From assembly GCF_021049265.1 (NCBI RefSeq), contig NZ_CP088018.1, positions 372,001 through 436,000 of the forward strand: 64,000 nt of DNA, in the 5' to 3' direction. The stretch is from Ruania suaedae (lineage in GTDB: Bacteria > Actinomycetota > Actinomycetes > Actinomycetales > Beutenbergiaceae). Position 1 is the first letter of the stretch. The number at the start of each line of letters is the position of its first letter. Position numbers and translations under genes: made by a program. Below are positions 1 through 12,655 of this stretch, piece after piece. Below the pieces are notes generated by a model that worked only from the letters and a program-made list of their open reading frames with translations, searched no databases and was not told the origin of the DNA.

Positions 1-353
1 TCACCGACGCGATGGTCGCCACCATGCGGCCGGGGTCGGTCCTGGTGGACATCGCCATCGACCAGGGTGGTTGCTTCGAGGGCTCGCGCCCGACCACCCA
101 CGACGATCCGGTGTTCGCCGTGCACGAGTGCCTCTACTACTGCGTGGCGAACATGCCGGGCGCGGTGCCGGTCACCTCCACGATCGCCCTGACGAACGCC
201 ACGCTCCCGTACGTGGCCGCCATCGCGGACGCGGGTTGGGGCGAGGCCGTCCGCGAGGACCCCGCGCTCGCGGCCGGGGTGAACGTGAGCGGCGGCAGGC
301 TCGTCAACGCTGCGGTCGGGCAGGCGCACGACCTGCCGGCCGCACCGCTCTGA
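1..353 (+). CDS. ald: Alanine dehydrogenase, C-terminal part (5' end outside the window)
   Basis: The reading frame is open from the window edge and ends at a TGA at 351-353, so only about the last 117 residues are present. They contain the conserved block SVLVDIAIDQGGCFEGSRPTT, followed by the HDDPVFAVHECLYYCVANMPGAVPVTST segment, both typical of the NAD-binding half of alanine dehydrogenase. The enzyme interconverts L-alanine and pyruvate plus ammonia with NAD. Nothing in the visible part is broken. The next gene is convergent and starts 9 bases beyond the stop. Confidence 0.93.
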   Translation, partial: TDAMVATMRPGSVLVDIAIDQGGCFEGSRPTTHDDPVFAVHECLYYCVANMPGAVPVTSTIALTNATLPYVAAIADAGWGEAVREDPALAAGVNVSGGRLVNAAVGQAHDLPAAPL

Positions 354-361
354 GCCGGCCG

Positions 362-1321
362 TCAGTCGTGCACGGCCGCCTCATGGCGAAGGTGGCCGAC
401 CGGTTCGATCTGGAACGTGCAGTGCCCGACGTCGAAGTGCCCCTCCAGGCACTCGGCCAGGCCGTCCAGGACCCGGCACTCGAGCTCGCGGTCGAGGTCG
501 CCACCGGCCGCGACCACCACGTGCGCGGACAGCACCGGCACCCCGCTGGTGATCGTCCACGCGTGCAGGTCGTGCACGTCGACCACCTCCTCGACGGACG
601 TGATGTGCTCGCGCACCCGGTCCAGATCGATCCCGCGCGGCGTGGACTCCAGCAGCACGTCGGCCACGTCCTTGAGCAGGGACAGGGCGCGCGGAAGGAT
701 CAGCAACCCGATGGCGAACGAGGCGAGCGCGTCGGCTCGGGCCCAGCCGGTGGTCATGATGATCACGCCCGCGACGATGACCGCGATCGAGCCGATCAGG
801 TCGCCGAAGACCTCCAGGTAGGCGCCGCGCAGGTTCAGACTCTCACCCCGCGCCCGCACGAGCAGCAGCAGTGAGACCAGGTTCGCCGCGCCGCCGACGA
901 CGGCGGCGATGAGCATGGGGGTGGTCTGGATCTCCGGCGCGCTTCCCCAGCGCAGGAAGGCCTCCCGGATCACCAGCACCCCGACGGCGCACAGCACCAT
1001 CGCATTGACCATCGCCGCGAGCACCTCCGCCCGCTGCCATCCGAACGTCCGCGCAGGGGTGGCGGGCCGTGCCGCCAGGTGGGCCGCGACGAGCGCGATC
1101 CCCACCCCGGCGGAATCGGTGAGCATGTGCCCTGCGTCGGCGAGCAGGGCGAGCGACCCCGAGACCCAGGCCCCGGCCGCCTGGGCGAGCATGGCGGTCA
1201 GGGTGATCGCGAGCACCAGCTGCAGGCGCCGCCGGTTCGCGCGGGTCGCGGTCACGCGGTGATCGTGGCTGCGGTGGCCCTCACCGGGCCGGTCTGCCGA
1301 TGTCACGCGGTCCTCCCACAC
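362..1321 (-). CDS. Cation diffusion facilitator family transporter (CzcD-like)
   Basis: The 319-residue protein has a His-rich N-terminus, six predicted membrane spans and a soluble C-terminal domain of about 100 residues, the usual CDF layout. The metal-site motif DAGHMLTD lies in TM2 and a second acidic helix has EVFGDLIGS. The cytoplasmic domain carries VHDLHAW. Members export Zn2+, Co2+ or related divalent ions by proton antiport; the exact metal cannot be read here. A GTG start is used. The gene is divergent from copA and shares the 75-bp regulatory gap; a minus-strand -10 box TATGAT lies at 1345-1340, giving a short leader. Confidence 0.88.
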   Translation of the reverse strand: MWEDRVTSADRPGEGHRSHDHRVTATRANRRRLQLVLAITLTAMLAQAAGAWVSGSLALLADAGHMLTDSAGVGIALVAAHLAARPATPARTFGWQRAEVLAAMVNAMVLCAVGVLVIREAFLRWGSAPEIQTTPMLIAAVVGGAANLVSLLLLVRARGESLNLRGAYLEVFGDLIGSIAVIVAGVIIMTTGWARADALASFAIGLLILPRALSLLKDVADVLLESTPRGIDLDRVREHITSVEEVVDVHDLHAWTITSGVPVLSAHVVVAAGGDLDRELECRVLDGLAECLEGHFDVGHCTFQIEPVGHLRHEAAVHD

Positions 1322-1351
1322 GGGGTCGATGGCTTGCCCATCATACGGCCC

Positions 1352-1383
1352 GGGGGTATGGTTTCGATACCCCCTAGAGGTAT
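1352..1383. promoter_or_regulatory. Overlapping CsoR-like inverted repeats between the CDF gene and copA
   Basis: Two inverted repeats share one arm. GGGGGTAT (1352-1359) pairs with ATACCCCC (1367-1374) across 7 bases. The second, ATACCCCCTAGAGGTAT (1367-1383), matches the ATACC-N7-GGTAT pattern of CsoR/RcnR-family metal-sensor operators. The position, just upstream of the copper ATPase and beside the divergent CDF promoter, suggests metal-responsive control of both genes. No csoR gene is in the window, so the regulator is inferred. Confidence 0.6.
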
Positions 1384-1398
1384 GGAAGCGGAGCGGTG

Positions 1399-3690
<2,292 letters not shown>

Positions 3691-3693
3691 GCC

Positions 3694-4662
3694 TCACGTG
3701 GTGCAGATCGTCAGCGACGCCCGCTGCACCTGCGCCCGCAGCGCCACCACCTCACCCAGATATTCGCCGTCGACCTGGAAGTGCTCACCCCGGCGCAGCA
3801 CCACGCGCACGTCCCGGGTGCGGCGCAGCTGCACCGCCTCCCCGGTGCGCAGCGGCCGGCGGCGGCCGGTGCGGCGCCGGATCTGACGCACCAGCGAGTT
3901 CTCCTGCACGAACCACGACGCCACCTCGCTCCAGGTGCGGGCGTCATCGGCATGCAGCATCAGCACGTCCAGCTCGCCGTCGTCGACCTCCGCGTCCGGC
4001 AGCAGCACCAGCCCGGCCGGCAGGGCGCCGCCGTTCGCGATCGCCAGCGTGAGCAGGCGGGCCTCTTGCACGGGGGCGCCGTCGAGGGAGTAGGTGACAT
4101 CCAGGCGGTCCGGTCGGGTGATGCCGCGCGTGACCCCCGCCACGTAGGCGAGCCAGCCGAGATGGTCCTTGGCCTGGGTGGAGGTGTGCACCACCATCTG
4201 GGCATCCACCCCGAAACCGGCGAGCACCAGGAACACCTCGCTGCGCCGCGTGCCGTCGGCGAGATCCACACTGACCCGGCCGGTGTCGACCCGCCGCCGT
4301 GACCCCGTGAACGCCGCCCGCAGCGCGGCCACCTGGTCCAGCACGGGCAGGCCGACGTTGCGGGCGAACAGATTCGTCGAGCCCACCGGCCACACCCCGA
4401 GCGGGCGGTCGGAGCCGATCAGGATCTCGGCGGTGGCCCGCACCGTCCCGTCGCCTCCCGCTGCGATGACCACGTCCGCCTCGTCCGCACCGGCCTCGGT
4501 GAGGCGGGCGCTCAGCGCGGCGGCGTCGTCGTCGGCCCGGGTGGGCACCCACACCGATGCGCCCCACCCCGCGCGCCGTTCCTCCCGCGCGACGATCCGC
4601 CGCCAGCGCTCGCCGGTCAGCTTCTCCGGGTGGTAGACGACGGCAGCCCTCGGTGACGTCAT
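3694..4662 (-). CDS. Diacylglycerol kinase-family lipid kinase
   Basis: The 322-residue protein has the DAGK catalytic fold: the nucleotide-binding loop AAGGDGTVRA near residue 65, then GVWPVGSTNLFARNVGLP, and a C-terminal lipid-binding half with ANGGALPAGLVLLPDAEVDDGELDV. Such enzymes phosphorylate diacylglycerol or related lipids at the inner membrane face. The frame stays open far upstream into rbsK, but ATG at 4662 is chosen because GGGAGG lies 8 bases before it and the family homology begins there. A second paralogue is encoded at 16973-18085. The substrate is unknown. Confidence 0.85.
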   Translation of the reverse strand: MTSPRAAVVYHPEKLTGERWRRIVAREERRAGWGASVWVPTRADDDAAALSARLTEAGADEADVVIAAGGDGTVRATAEILIGSDRPLGVWPVGSTNLFARNVGLPVLDQVAALRAAFTGSRRRVDTGRVSVDLADGTRRSEVFLVLAGFGVDAQMVVHTSTQAKDHLGWLAYVAGVTRGITRPDRLDVTYSLDGAPVQEARLLTLAIANGGALPAGLVLLPDAEVDDGELDVLMLHADDARTWSEVASWFVQENSLVRQIRRRTGRRRPLRTGEAVQLRRTRDVRVVLRRGEHFQVDGEYLGEVVALRAQVQRASLTICTT

Positions 4663-4759
4663 CGCGTCTGCCTCCCGTGCCCCATGGCTCCAGTATCGCC
4701 CCTTCCGGCGGGGTCGTAGGCTGCGGGCACCAACACCTCGCGCACGAGAAGGAGACCGG

Positions 4760-5656
4760 ATGGGCGTCGTCGTGGTCGGTTCGGCCAACATGGACGTGGT
4801 GGCGCGGGTGCCACGCATCCCCGGGCCGGGCGAGACCCTGCTGGCGAGCTCCTTCACCCGCGGTGGCGGCGGCAAGGGCGCCAACCAGGCGGTCGCGGCG
4901 GCACGGGCCGGCGGTGCCGCCACGGCCTTCGTCGGTGCGCTCGGCCAGGACGCCGACGGCGAGGCGTTGCGGCACTCCCTCACCGGCGCCGGGGTGGACA
5001 CCGGGGCCGTGCGCACCTCCGGCGAGCCCACGGGCACGGCACTGATCTCGGTGGCCGACGACGGCGAGAACGCGATCGTGGTGGTGGGCGGGGCCAATGC
5101 CGACCTCACCGACCTCGACTCCCGTCAGCGCGAGGCGATCGAGGGCGCCGACGTGCTGCTCGCCCAGCTGGAGATCGACCCACAGGTGGTGCTCGCCGCG
5201 GCACGGGCTCGCCGGCCCGGAGCGGTATTCGTGCTCAACGCGGCACCCTCGCAGGAGCTCGCCGACGACCTCTGGGCCGAGGTGGACGTCCTGGTCGTGA
5301 ATGAGCACGAGGCCGCCGACCAGGCCGCCTGGCTCGGCGCACCGGATCGCGGGCTTGAGGGTGCAGTGGAGCTGCTGGCCGCCCGGGTCGGCTCGCTGGT
5401 GGTCACCCTCGGCGGGAAGGGCGCCCTGGTGATCGCCGACGGCGCCCGCACCGAGGTGCCGGCCGTGCCCGTGACGCCGGTGGACACCACTGGCGCCGGC
5501 GACACCTTCGTCGGGGTGCTCGGCGCCCGTCTGGCCCTGGGGGACGATCTCGTGGAGGCGGCGCGGTGGGGCTCGGTGGCTGCCGCTCTCGCGGTGCAGC
5601 GGCCGGGCGCCCAGAGCGGGGTGCCACCGGCCGAGGAGGTGCGCGCCGCGCGCTGA
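4760..5656 (+). CDS. rbsK: Ribokinase (PfkB family)
   Basis: The 298-residue protein phosphorylates ribose to ribose-5-phosphate with ATP. The N-terminal substrate motif is GSANMDVVARVPRIPGPGET, followed by the GGGGKGANQAVAAARAG signature. The catalytic and anion-hole motif PVDTTGAGDTFVG lies near residue 250, and NAAPSQ and VNEHEA match ribokinase rather than fructokinase. A clear Shine-Dalgarno, GAAGGAG, precedes the ATG. It is divergent from the lipid kinase. No ribose transporter or LacI regulator is next to it, so a related sugar substrate remains possible. Confidence 0.88.
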   Translation: MGVVVVGSANMDVVARVPRIPGPGETLLASSFTRGGGGKGANQAVAAARAGGAATAFVGALGQDADGEALRHSLTGAGVDTGAVRTSGEPTGTALISVADDGENAIVVVGGANADLTDLDSRQREAIEGADVLLAQLEIDPQVVLAAARARRPGAVFVLNAAPSQELADDLWAEVDVLVVNEHEAADQAAWLGAPDRGLEGAVELLAARVGSLVVTLGGKGALVIADGARTEVPAVPVTPVDTTGAGDTFVGVLGARLALGDDLVEAARWGSVAAALAVQRPGAQSGVPPAEEVRAAR

Positions 5657-5667
5657 CGGCCCTGCCC

Positions 5668-7224
5668 TCACCCCAGCCAGCTCGGCGCGGGTAGCTCGTA
5701 GGGGTGGCCCTCCCAGGCCCGCCACCAGCCGTCCGCCTCCGGCGGCAGCAGGTGCGCGTCGCCGGTCACGACGGCGTCCCGCAGCTCGCGCTTCAACCGC
5801 GCGACCAGGTGCAGGTCGGGGGTGAGCGTCTTCCCGGCGTCGGTGCGCAGCGCGTCGGAGTGCCCCTCCGCCGACTCCGGCCGCAGCACTGCGTCCTCGA
5901 CCGCCCAGATGCGGCGCCGCAGCTCGACGATCGCGCGGGTGCGCTCGCGCTGGGCGCCGGTGGCGCCGGTGCACTCCTCGGCCGCGCGGATCCAGCCGTA
6001 GTCCATGGAGATCCGCACCAGCCCCGGATCGACGGTGAGGATGTCGTGGATGTCGAGCTCGGGCTGGATCACCATCGCCCCGGCGGCGCGGGCCCGTCGT
6101 ACCTCATCGGTCTGGATCTCGTCGGTCATCACCCCGAAGCCGGCGCGCATCACGATCTCCAGCATGTCCTTGCCGGCGAAGCTGGAGGCGGGGCTGAGGC
6201 CGGGCGGCGAGGCCACCACCGCGAAACAGCGGGTGACCCCCAGGTGCTCGGTGGCCACCTCCACGGGCAGGGACTCACGGGCTCCGCCGTCGACGTAGTG
6301 CTCCGAACCCAGGCGCACCGGGGCGAAGACGCCCGGGATGGCGCACGAGGCGTGGATGGCGGCGACGAGGTCGACCACCGGCGCCTCGAGCACCGGCTGG
6401 TCGAGACGGTCGCGCAGCTCGCCGGACTCGGTGACGTAGCGCAGCTCACCGCTCTCCAGCGAGACGGTTGCGATCCGCAGGCGCACGCCCGAGCCGGCGA
6501 CGCGGGCGGGATCGAACAGCTCGGGATCGGTGAGCCGCTCCACCAGCGGCCCGGGGCGGAACGCGGCCCGCTCGGTCTGGGCGCCCGCCAGGATGAGATC
6601 GACATCGGTGCTGGTGCGGCCTGCCTCCCACAGTGTGGCCATGGTGTCGAGCACGTTCGTCACCGACCAGTTCTGCGCCTGGAGCGGGCTCGGGTCGGCG
6701 GCGTCCGGCGGACGGCGGCGCCCGCGGTGATCGTTCTCGCGGCGCAGCGGCGACGCCCCGGTGGCGCGGGTGGTGCGTGCTGTGCGCGCACGACTGCCGG
6801 CCTGGGCCTCCCGGGCATCCCGGTGGCGCAGCGCCATCACCTTGCGCCAGGTAGGCATGTGTTCGTTCAGCTTGGTGAACCACTCCAGCTCGGTGAACAT
6901 GTCGGCCGAGCTCTGCATCGTCAGCCACAGGCGCCGCAGATCGGAGACCGCCCGGTGCTGTCCGCTGCGCGTGCGGTGCTGGGCGATGACGGCCGCGAGG
7001 ATCGCACCGGCGGAGGTGCCGGTGATGACCTCCGGGCTGATGCCCTCGTGGGTGTACAGGTAGTCCAGCGCGCCCAGCTCGAAGCTGGAGCGGGCTCCGC
7101 CACCGGCGATCACGAGACCGACGACCTCGGCCCGGGGCGGGTCCGGCGGGGCGGGGACCTGCCCGCCGAGGGCTTCGATGAGACGGTGGCGCAGGTGGGC
7201 GAGCGGACCGGACGGGCCTGGCAT
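5668..7224 (-). CDS. Patatin-like phospholipase family protein
   Basis: The protein of about 518 residues carries the patatin catalytic dyad. The oxyanion-hole motif is IAGGGARSSFELGALDYL, the nucleophile elbow is TGTSAG, and the Asp motif is HYVDGGARESLPV. A positively charged, low-complexity insert (residues about 145-180) lies between the Ser and Asp blocks. Such proteins hydrolyse acyl chains from lipids; the substrate is unknown. The frame extends upstream, but ATG at 7224 is preferred because a TACGCT box lies 6 bases before it, a leaderless arrangement. There is no signal peptide. Confidence 0.82.
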   Translation of the reverse strand: MPGPSGPLAHLRHRLIEALGGQVPAPPDPPRAEVVGLVIAGGGARSSFELGALDYLYTHEGISPEVITGTSAGAILAAVIAQHRTRSGQHRAVSDLRRLWLTMQSSADMFTELEWFTKLNEHMPTWRKVMALRHRDAREAQAGSRARTARTTRATGASPLRRENDHRGRRRPPDAADPSPLQAQNWSVTNVLDTMATLWEAGRTSTDVDLILAGAQTERAAFRPGPLVERLTDPELFDPARVAGSGVRLRIATVSLESGELRYVTESGELRDRLDQPVLEAPVVDLVAAIHASCAIPGVFAPVRLGSEHYVDGGARESLPVEVATEHLGVTRCFAVVASPPGLSPASSFAGKDMLEIVMRAGFGVMTDEIQTDEVRRARAAGAMVIQPELDIHDILTVDPGLVRISMDYGWIRAAEECTGATGAQRERTRAIVELRRRIWAVEDAVLRPESAEGHSDALRTDAGKTLTPDLHLVARLKRELRDAVVTGDAHLLPPEADGWWRAWEGHPYELPAPSWLG

Positions 7225-7230
7225 GGTCAC

Positions 7231-7236
7231 AGCGTA
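7231..7236 (-). promoter_or_regulatory. Putative -10 box of the patatin-like gene, leaderless
   Basis: TACGCT on the minus strand is followed by 6 bases and then the ATG at 7224, so transcription would begin at or near the start codon. No Shine-Dalgarno is present. Confidence 0.5.
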
Positions 7237-7452
7237 GGCGACGCCGCGGTGGCCCACCCCGGCCGGAAGCACCGCGGGACGAGGGCACGCGCTCGCTCGT
7301 CCGGCATGTGAGCAGCATCGTCTTGCAGAGCGGAACCAGCGCTTGCGGCCACCCCCCGGGGAGTGTTTCGGTGGAACGGTCCGAAGGCGCAACGCGTGTA
7401 GTGAGCACGACTGCTCGTCAGCGTCTCTGCCGAAGGAACGAGAGGGAGCGTC

Positions 7453-7734
7453 ATGCTCACCCTGACCGAGAACGCCCAGACCGCGATCAAGTCGATCACC
7501 GAGCAGGCCGGGCTGCCGGCCGAGGGTGGTGTGCGGATCGCGATGGCCGAGAGCGGCACCGAGCTGCAGCTCTCGCTGGTACCCGAGCCCCAGAACGAGG
7601 ACCAGATCATCGAGGACGAGGGTGCCCGCGTGTTCGTGGCCACCGAGACCTCCGACCTGCTCGAGACCCAGCAGCTCGACGCCAACCAGAGCGCCGAGGG
7701 CACCGGCTTCACCCTCACCAGCAAGGAGGACTGA
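7453..7734 (+). CDS. HesB/IscA-like small protein without cysteines
   Basis: The 93-residue protein begins MLTLTENAQTAIKSITEQAGLPAEGGVRIA, which matches the start of the HesB/IscA A-type iron-sulfur carrier fold, and continues with a GARVFVATET-type strand. A-type carriers need three conserved cysteines; none is present here, so cluster carriage by the canonical site is not possible. It is strongly acidic. The ATG has AGGGAG about 5 bases upstream. The 228-bp gap before it (7225-7452) holds no other gene that can be supported. Its real role is unknown. Confidence 0.75.
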   Translation: MLTLTENAQTAIKSITEQAGLPAEGGVRIAMAESGTELQLSLVPEPQNEDQIIEDEGARVFVATETSDLLETQQLDANQSAEGTGFTLTSKED

Positions 7735-7745
7735 GGCCGACCAGC

Positions 7746-7792
7746 CGAACGCCCGCCGGACCCGCTGTGCGCAGCGGGTCGGCGGGCGTTCG
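7746..7792. terminator. Strong bidirectional hairpin terminator
   Basis: CGAACGCCCGCC pairs with GGCGGGCGTTCG, and inside it GACCCGCTG pairs with CAGCGGGTC around a TGCG loop, a nearly continuous stem of over 20 bp. It sits between the convergent HesB-like and thioredoxin-fold genes. There is no long T-run, as is common in high-GC genomes. Confidence 0.85.
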
Positions 7793-7797
7793 TGCGT

Positions 7798-9774
7798 TCA
7801 GGCGGTGGTCAGCGAGCGGCGCAGGTCGGCCACCGAGGTGACCGGCAGGTCGCACACACGTCCGCGGCACACATAGGCCGCGGACTGGCCCGCCACCGTG
7901 GGGCGGTCGGCCAGCAGCGGGTGGCCGGGGGTGTACGCGAGGACCAGTCCGGGGGAGGTCGAGGCCCGGGCCTGCGCGATCATCGCCGCGGCGCTCGCAT
8001 CCTCGCCGGCCACGGCCACCTGCACCGGCCCACCGAGTGCGGCCTCGGCCACCGTGAGGAACCATCCGGCGAACCGCGGGTCGGCGCCGATCGTGGCCGA
8101 GCCCGCGGCGATCGCCCGTTCGGCCTCGCCCCGCCGCTCGCCCGTCAGGGCCGAGAACGTCAGCAACGCCCCCGCCAACGACGACGTCCCGCACGGTTCG
8201 GCGTTGTCGCTGACTCCTCGCAGTCGCAGCACCAGGCGCTCGGCATCGGCGGCGGTGTCGTAGAAACCCCCGCCCGGGGCGGAGAACTGGTCGACGGCGG
8301 AACTCAGGATCTCCCCGGCCACGTCCAACCAGCGCAGGTGGCCGGTCGCCTGGTGCAACGCCAGCAGGCCCTCGGCGAGGTTGCCGTAGTCGTCGGCCAC
8401 CCCGGCCGGTTCACCCGCCCGGCCGTCGCGGGAGGCGCGCAGTACCCGGATCGGACCCTGCGCCGTCGTGGTGTGGGTGGCGAGCAGCAGGTCGGCGCAG
8501 GTGACGGCGACCTCCACCCACTCCGCCTGCTCGAGCACGGCGCCGGCCTCGGCGAGGGCGGCGATCGCCAGGCCGTTCCAGGAGGTGACCACCTTGTCGT
8601 CGCGGGCCGGCTGCGGGCGCCGGGACCGGGCGGCGAGGAGATGCTCGCGCCAGACCGGCCACTCCGGCGGCGGATCGCCGAGCATCCGCAGCGTGGAGGC
8701 GCCCTCCTCGAACGTGCCGGACTCGGTGACCCCCAGTAGCTCGGCCGCGCGGGCGGCGTCGCCGGCTCCCAGCACCTCCGCCAGCTGCGCCGGGGTCCAG
8801 ACGTACGTCAGGCCCTCCACACCGTCGGTGTCGGCGTCCAGGGAGGCCGCGAACCCGCCCTCGGGGGTGCGCAGGTCCCGCAGCAGGAATTGCGCCGTCT
8901 CGGTCACCACCCGGCGCGCCAGCGGCTCCCCGGTGGCTTTGTACCAGTGCAGGTAGGCGCGCAGCAGCAGGGCGTTGTCGTAGAGCATCTTCTCGAAGTG
9001 CGGGACCACCCACGCCTCGTCCACGCTGTAGCGGGCGAACCCGCCGGCGAGCTGGTCGTAGATCCCGCCGCGGGCCATCGCCTCGCAGGTCCGTTCCACC
9101 AGGTCCAGGGCTGCGGTGCTCCCGGTGCGGGCGTGGTGGCGCAGCAGGTGCTGCACCGTCATCGAGGGCGGGAACTTCGGCGCCGTACCGAACCCGCCGT
9201 GGCGGGTGTCGGCCTGCGCGGCCAGGCGCCCGACGGCGGAGGCCAGCATCGCCTCGTCCGGCACCCGGGCCTCGTCGGGGGACGCAGTCGCGGTGGCCTC
9301 GAGCAATCGTCGCGTGATCTGGTCCGCGCCGGTCAGCACCTCCTCACGGCGTTCGTCCCAGACCTCGGTGATGGCCTGCAGCAGGCTGAGGAACTGGGTG
9401 CGCGGGAAGTAGGTACCGCAGTAGAAGGGTTGCCCGGTGGGGGTGAGCAGGCAGGTCATCGGCCAGCCGCCGTGACCGGTCATCGCTTGCGTGGCCTGCA
9501 TGTAGACGGCGTCGACGTCCGGGCGCTCCTCCCGGTCCACCTTCACCGCCACGAAGCCCCGGTTCATCAGGGCGGCCACCTGCTCGTCCTCGAAGGATTC
9601 GTGGGCCATCACATGGCACCAGTGGCAGGCGGCGTAGCCGACAGAGAGCAGGATCGGCACGTCCCGTTCGCGCGCTTCGGCGAAGGCCGCCTCACCCCAC
9701 TCGTACCAGTCGACCGGGTTGTCGGCGTGCTGGAGCAGGTAGGGGCTGGTGGCCTGGGCGAGGCGGTTGGACAT
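7798..9774 (-). CDS. Thioredoxin-fold protein with AGE-like barrel (YyaL/SSP411 family, DUF255)
   Basis: The 658-residue protein opens with [29 protein letters not shown] and the thioredoxin-like motif [17 protein letters not shown], followed by [12 protein letters not shown] and [11 protein letters not shown], the exact hallmarks of the DUF255/SPATA20 family. The remaining 450 residues form an alpha/alpha barrel related to N-acylglucosamine 2-epimerases. Length matches the family. The biochemical function of this family is not established; a redox-linked sugar-processing role is only inferred. It is convergent with the HesB-like gene across the terminator. Confidence 0.92.
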   Translation of the reverse strand: MSNRLAQATSPYLLQHADNPVDWYEWGEAAFAEARERDVPILLSVGYAACHWCHVMAHESFEDEQVAALMNRGFVAVKVDREERPDVDAVYMQATQAMTGHGGWPMTCLLTPTGQPFYCGTYFPRTQFLSLLQAITEVWDERREEVLTGADQITRRLLEATATASPDEARVPDEAMLASAVGRLAAQADTRHGGFGTAPKFPPSMTVQHLLRHHARTGSTAALDLVERTCEAMARGGIYDQLAGGFARYSVDEAWVVPHFEKMLYDNALLLRAYLHWYKATGEPLARRVVTETAQFLLRDLRTPEGGFAASLDADTDGVEGLTYVWTPAQLAEVLGAGDAARAAELLGVTESGTFEEGASTLRMLGDPPPEWPVWREHLLAARSRRPQPARDDKVVTSWNGLAIAALAEAGAVLEQAEWVEVAVTCADLLLATHTTTAQGPIRVLRASRDGRAGEPAGVADDYGNLAEGLLALHQATGHLRWLDVAGEILSSAVDQFSAPGGGFYDTAADAERLVLRLRGVSDNAEPCGTSSLAGALLTFSALTGERRGEAERAIAAGSATIGADPRFAGWFLTVAEAALGGPVQVAVAGEDASAAAMIAQARASTSPGLVLAYTPGHPLLADRPTVAGQSAAYVCRGRVCDLPVTSVADLRRSLTTA

Positions 9775-9843
9775 GAATCCAGCGTGTCACGCCTGCGTGC
9801 CACCGGCGCGGCGGCGCCGCAGCACGTACCGGCGCGGCTTGGC

Positions 9844-10752
9844 TCAGGCCCTCGGCTTGCGCGCCACGATCGACCACGCCACCGGGACCTGCTCGCGCCA
9901 CGGCGTCGGCAGGACGAAGGCGTCCGCCTCGGCCACCATCACCGGCAGCGCCTGCCAGGGCAACGTCTCGTGCTCACCGACCGCGACCACGTGCAGCCCC
10001 GCATCGAGCAAGGCCTGGAGGGTCTGGGAGACCGGGTGTGGCCACTCGAAGTTGCGGGTGGCGGTGATGCGGGTGTGATCGCCGTCGACGTAGGTGGTGC
10101 CCTCGGCGTAGGTGAACGCCCGGCCCGGCGGTAGGGACCAGTACCGGTGGCCCAGCCGGACGTCGTCGGGCACCAGGTCATCCATCGAGGCCAGCATCGG
10201 GTGCTGGTCGCGGAAGAAGAAGGTGCCACCGGGGCGCAGCAGCGCGGCGATGGTCTGTGCCCAGGCCTGCAGGTCCTGCACCCAGCAGATCGTCCCGATC
10301 GAGGTGTGCACGTGGTCGAAGGCGCCACCGACGGTGATGCTCGCCTGCGTCACCTCGCTCTCCACCCACCGGGCCGGCAGCCCGCACCGGGCGGCGAGGT
10401 CGCGGGCCACCTGCAGGGAGGCAGGGGACAGGTCGACGCCGGTGACGCGGGCGCCGAGCCGTGCCATGGACAGGGTGTCGGTGCCGATGTGGCACTGCAG
10501 GTGGCACACGTCCAGGCCCTCGAGCAGACGCGCCGGGTCGGTACCGGTATCGCCGAGGTGGGGGGCGAGGAGCGCCATCTCCTCGCTGATCACCGAGGAG
10601 ATCCGGTGCGGGTCGGCCACGAAGCCGTCCAGGTCGTAGGCGGCGCTGGCGGCGTGCACGGCCGCGCGGTCGTCCCAGTTCTCCCGGTTCGCGGCGTAGG
10701 CCTCGGCGGTGGTCGCCTCGGTCTCGAGGATCGGCTCTGAGGGCAGGGTCAT
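9844..10752 (-). CDS. Class I SAM-dependent methyltransferase
   Basis: The 302-residue protein has the Rossmann methyltransferase motifs: motif I region DVCHLQCHIGTDTLSMARLGARVTGVDLSP, then FDHVHTSIGTICWVQDLQAW (motif IV) and LRPGGTFFFRDQHPM. The frame is open further upstream, but ATG at 10752 is chosen because the recognisable N-terminal helix starts there. It is transcribed away from pgm, in the same direction. The substrate is unknown. Confidence 0.82.
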   Translation of the reverse strand: MTLPSEPILETEATTAEAYAANRENWDDRAAVHAASAAYDLDGFVADPHRISSVISEEMALLAPHLGDTGTDPARLLEGLDVCHLQCHIGTDTLSMARLGARVTGVDLSPASLQVARDLAARCGLPARWVESEVTQASITVGGAFDHVHTSIGTICWVQDLQAWAQTIAALLRPGGTFFFRDQHPMLASMDDLVPDDVRLGHRYWSLPPGRAFTYAEGTTYVDGDHTRITATRNFEWPHPVSQTLQALLDAGLHVVAVGEHETLPWQALPVMVAEADAFVLPTPWREQVPVAWSIVARKPRA

Positions 10753-10832
10753 GGATCCAGCCTGGCACGGACCGGGCGGGGGCACACCCGGACATTCGCC
10801 CGGCGGCGGGACCGAACTGACGCCCTCCGGTC

Positions 10833-10858
10833 CCTCCATGCCACATCTGGCACGGAGG
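10833..10858 (-). terminator. Hairpin downstream of pgm
   Basis: CCTCCATGCCA pairs with TGGCACGGAGG around a 4-base loop with one internal mismatch. It lies 29 bases beyond the pgm stop and upstream of the methyltransferase start at 10752. Confidence 0.6.
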
Positions 10859-10886
10859 CGCTCGGGCCCGTCAGTTGCGTCCCGGC

Positions 10887-12566
<1,680 letters not shown>

Positions 12567-12643
12567 GACGCCATCGTGCCACCCGCGTTGCCGGGAGTCG
12601 ATTGCGCCCGACGTCGATTGTGCAGGCCACACGCCGGTCTCGA

Positions 12644-12649
12644 TAGGGT
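12644..12649 (+). promoter_or_regulatory. Putative -10 box of the DUF5926 gene, leaderless
   Basis: TAGGGT lies exactly 6 bases before the ATG at 12656, and there is no Shine-Dalgarno. Confidence 0.5.
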
Positions 12650-12655
12650 GAAGCC

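Noticed and set aside
4663-5109. Upstream extension of the lipid kinase into rbsK.
   Set aside because: Homology and a good Shine-Dalgarno both start at 4662; the extension is antisense to rbsK.
3944-5974. 676-codon minus-strand frame across the lipid kinase, rbsK and the patatin gene end.
   Set aside because: It overlaps three well-supported genes and has no family motif.
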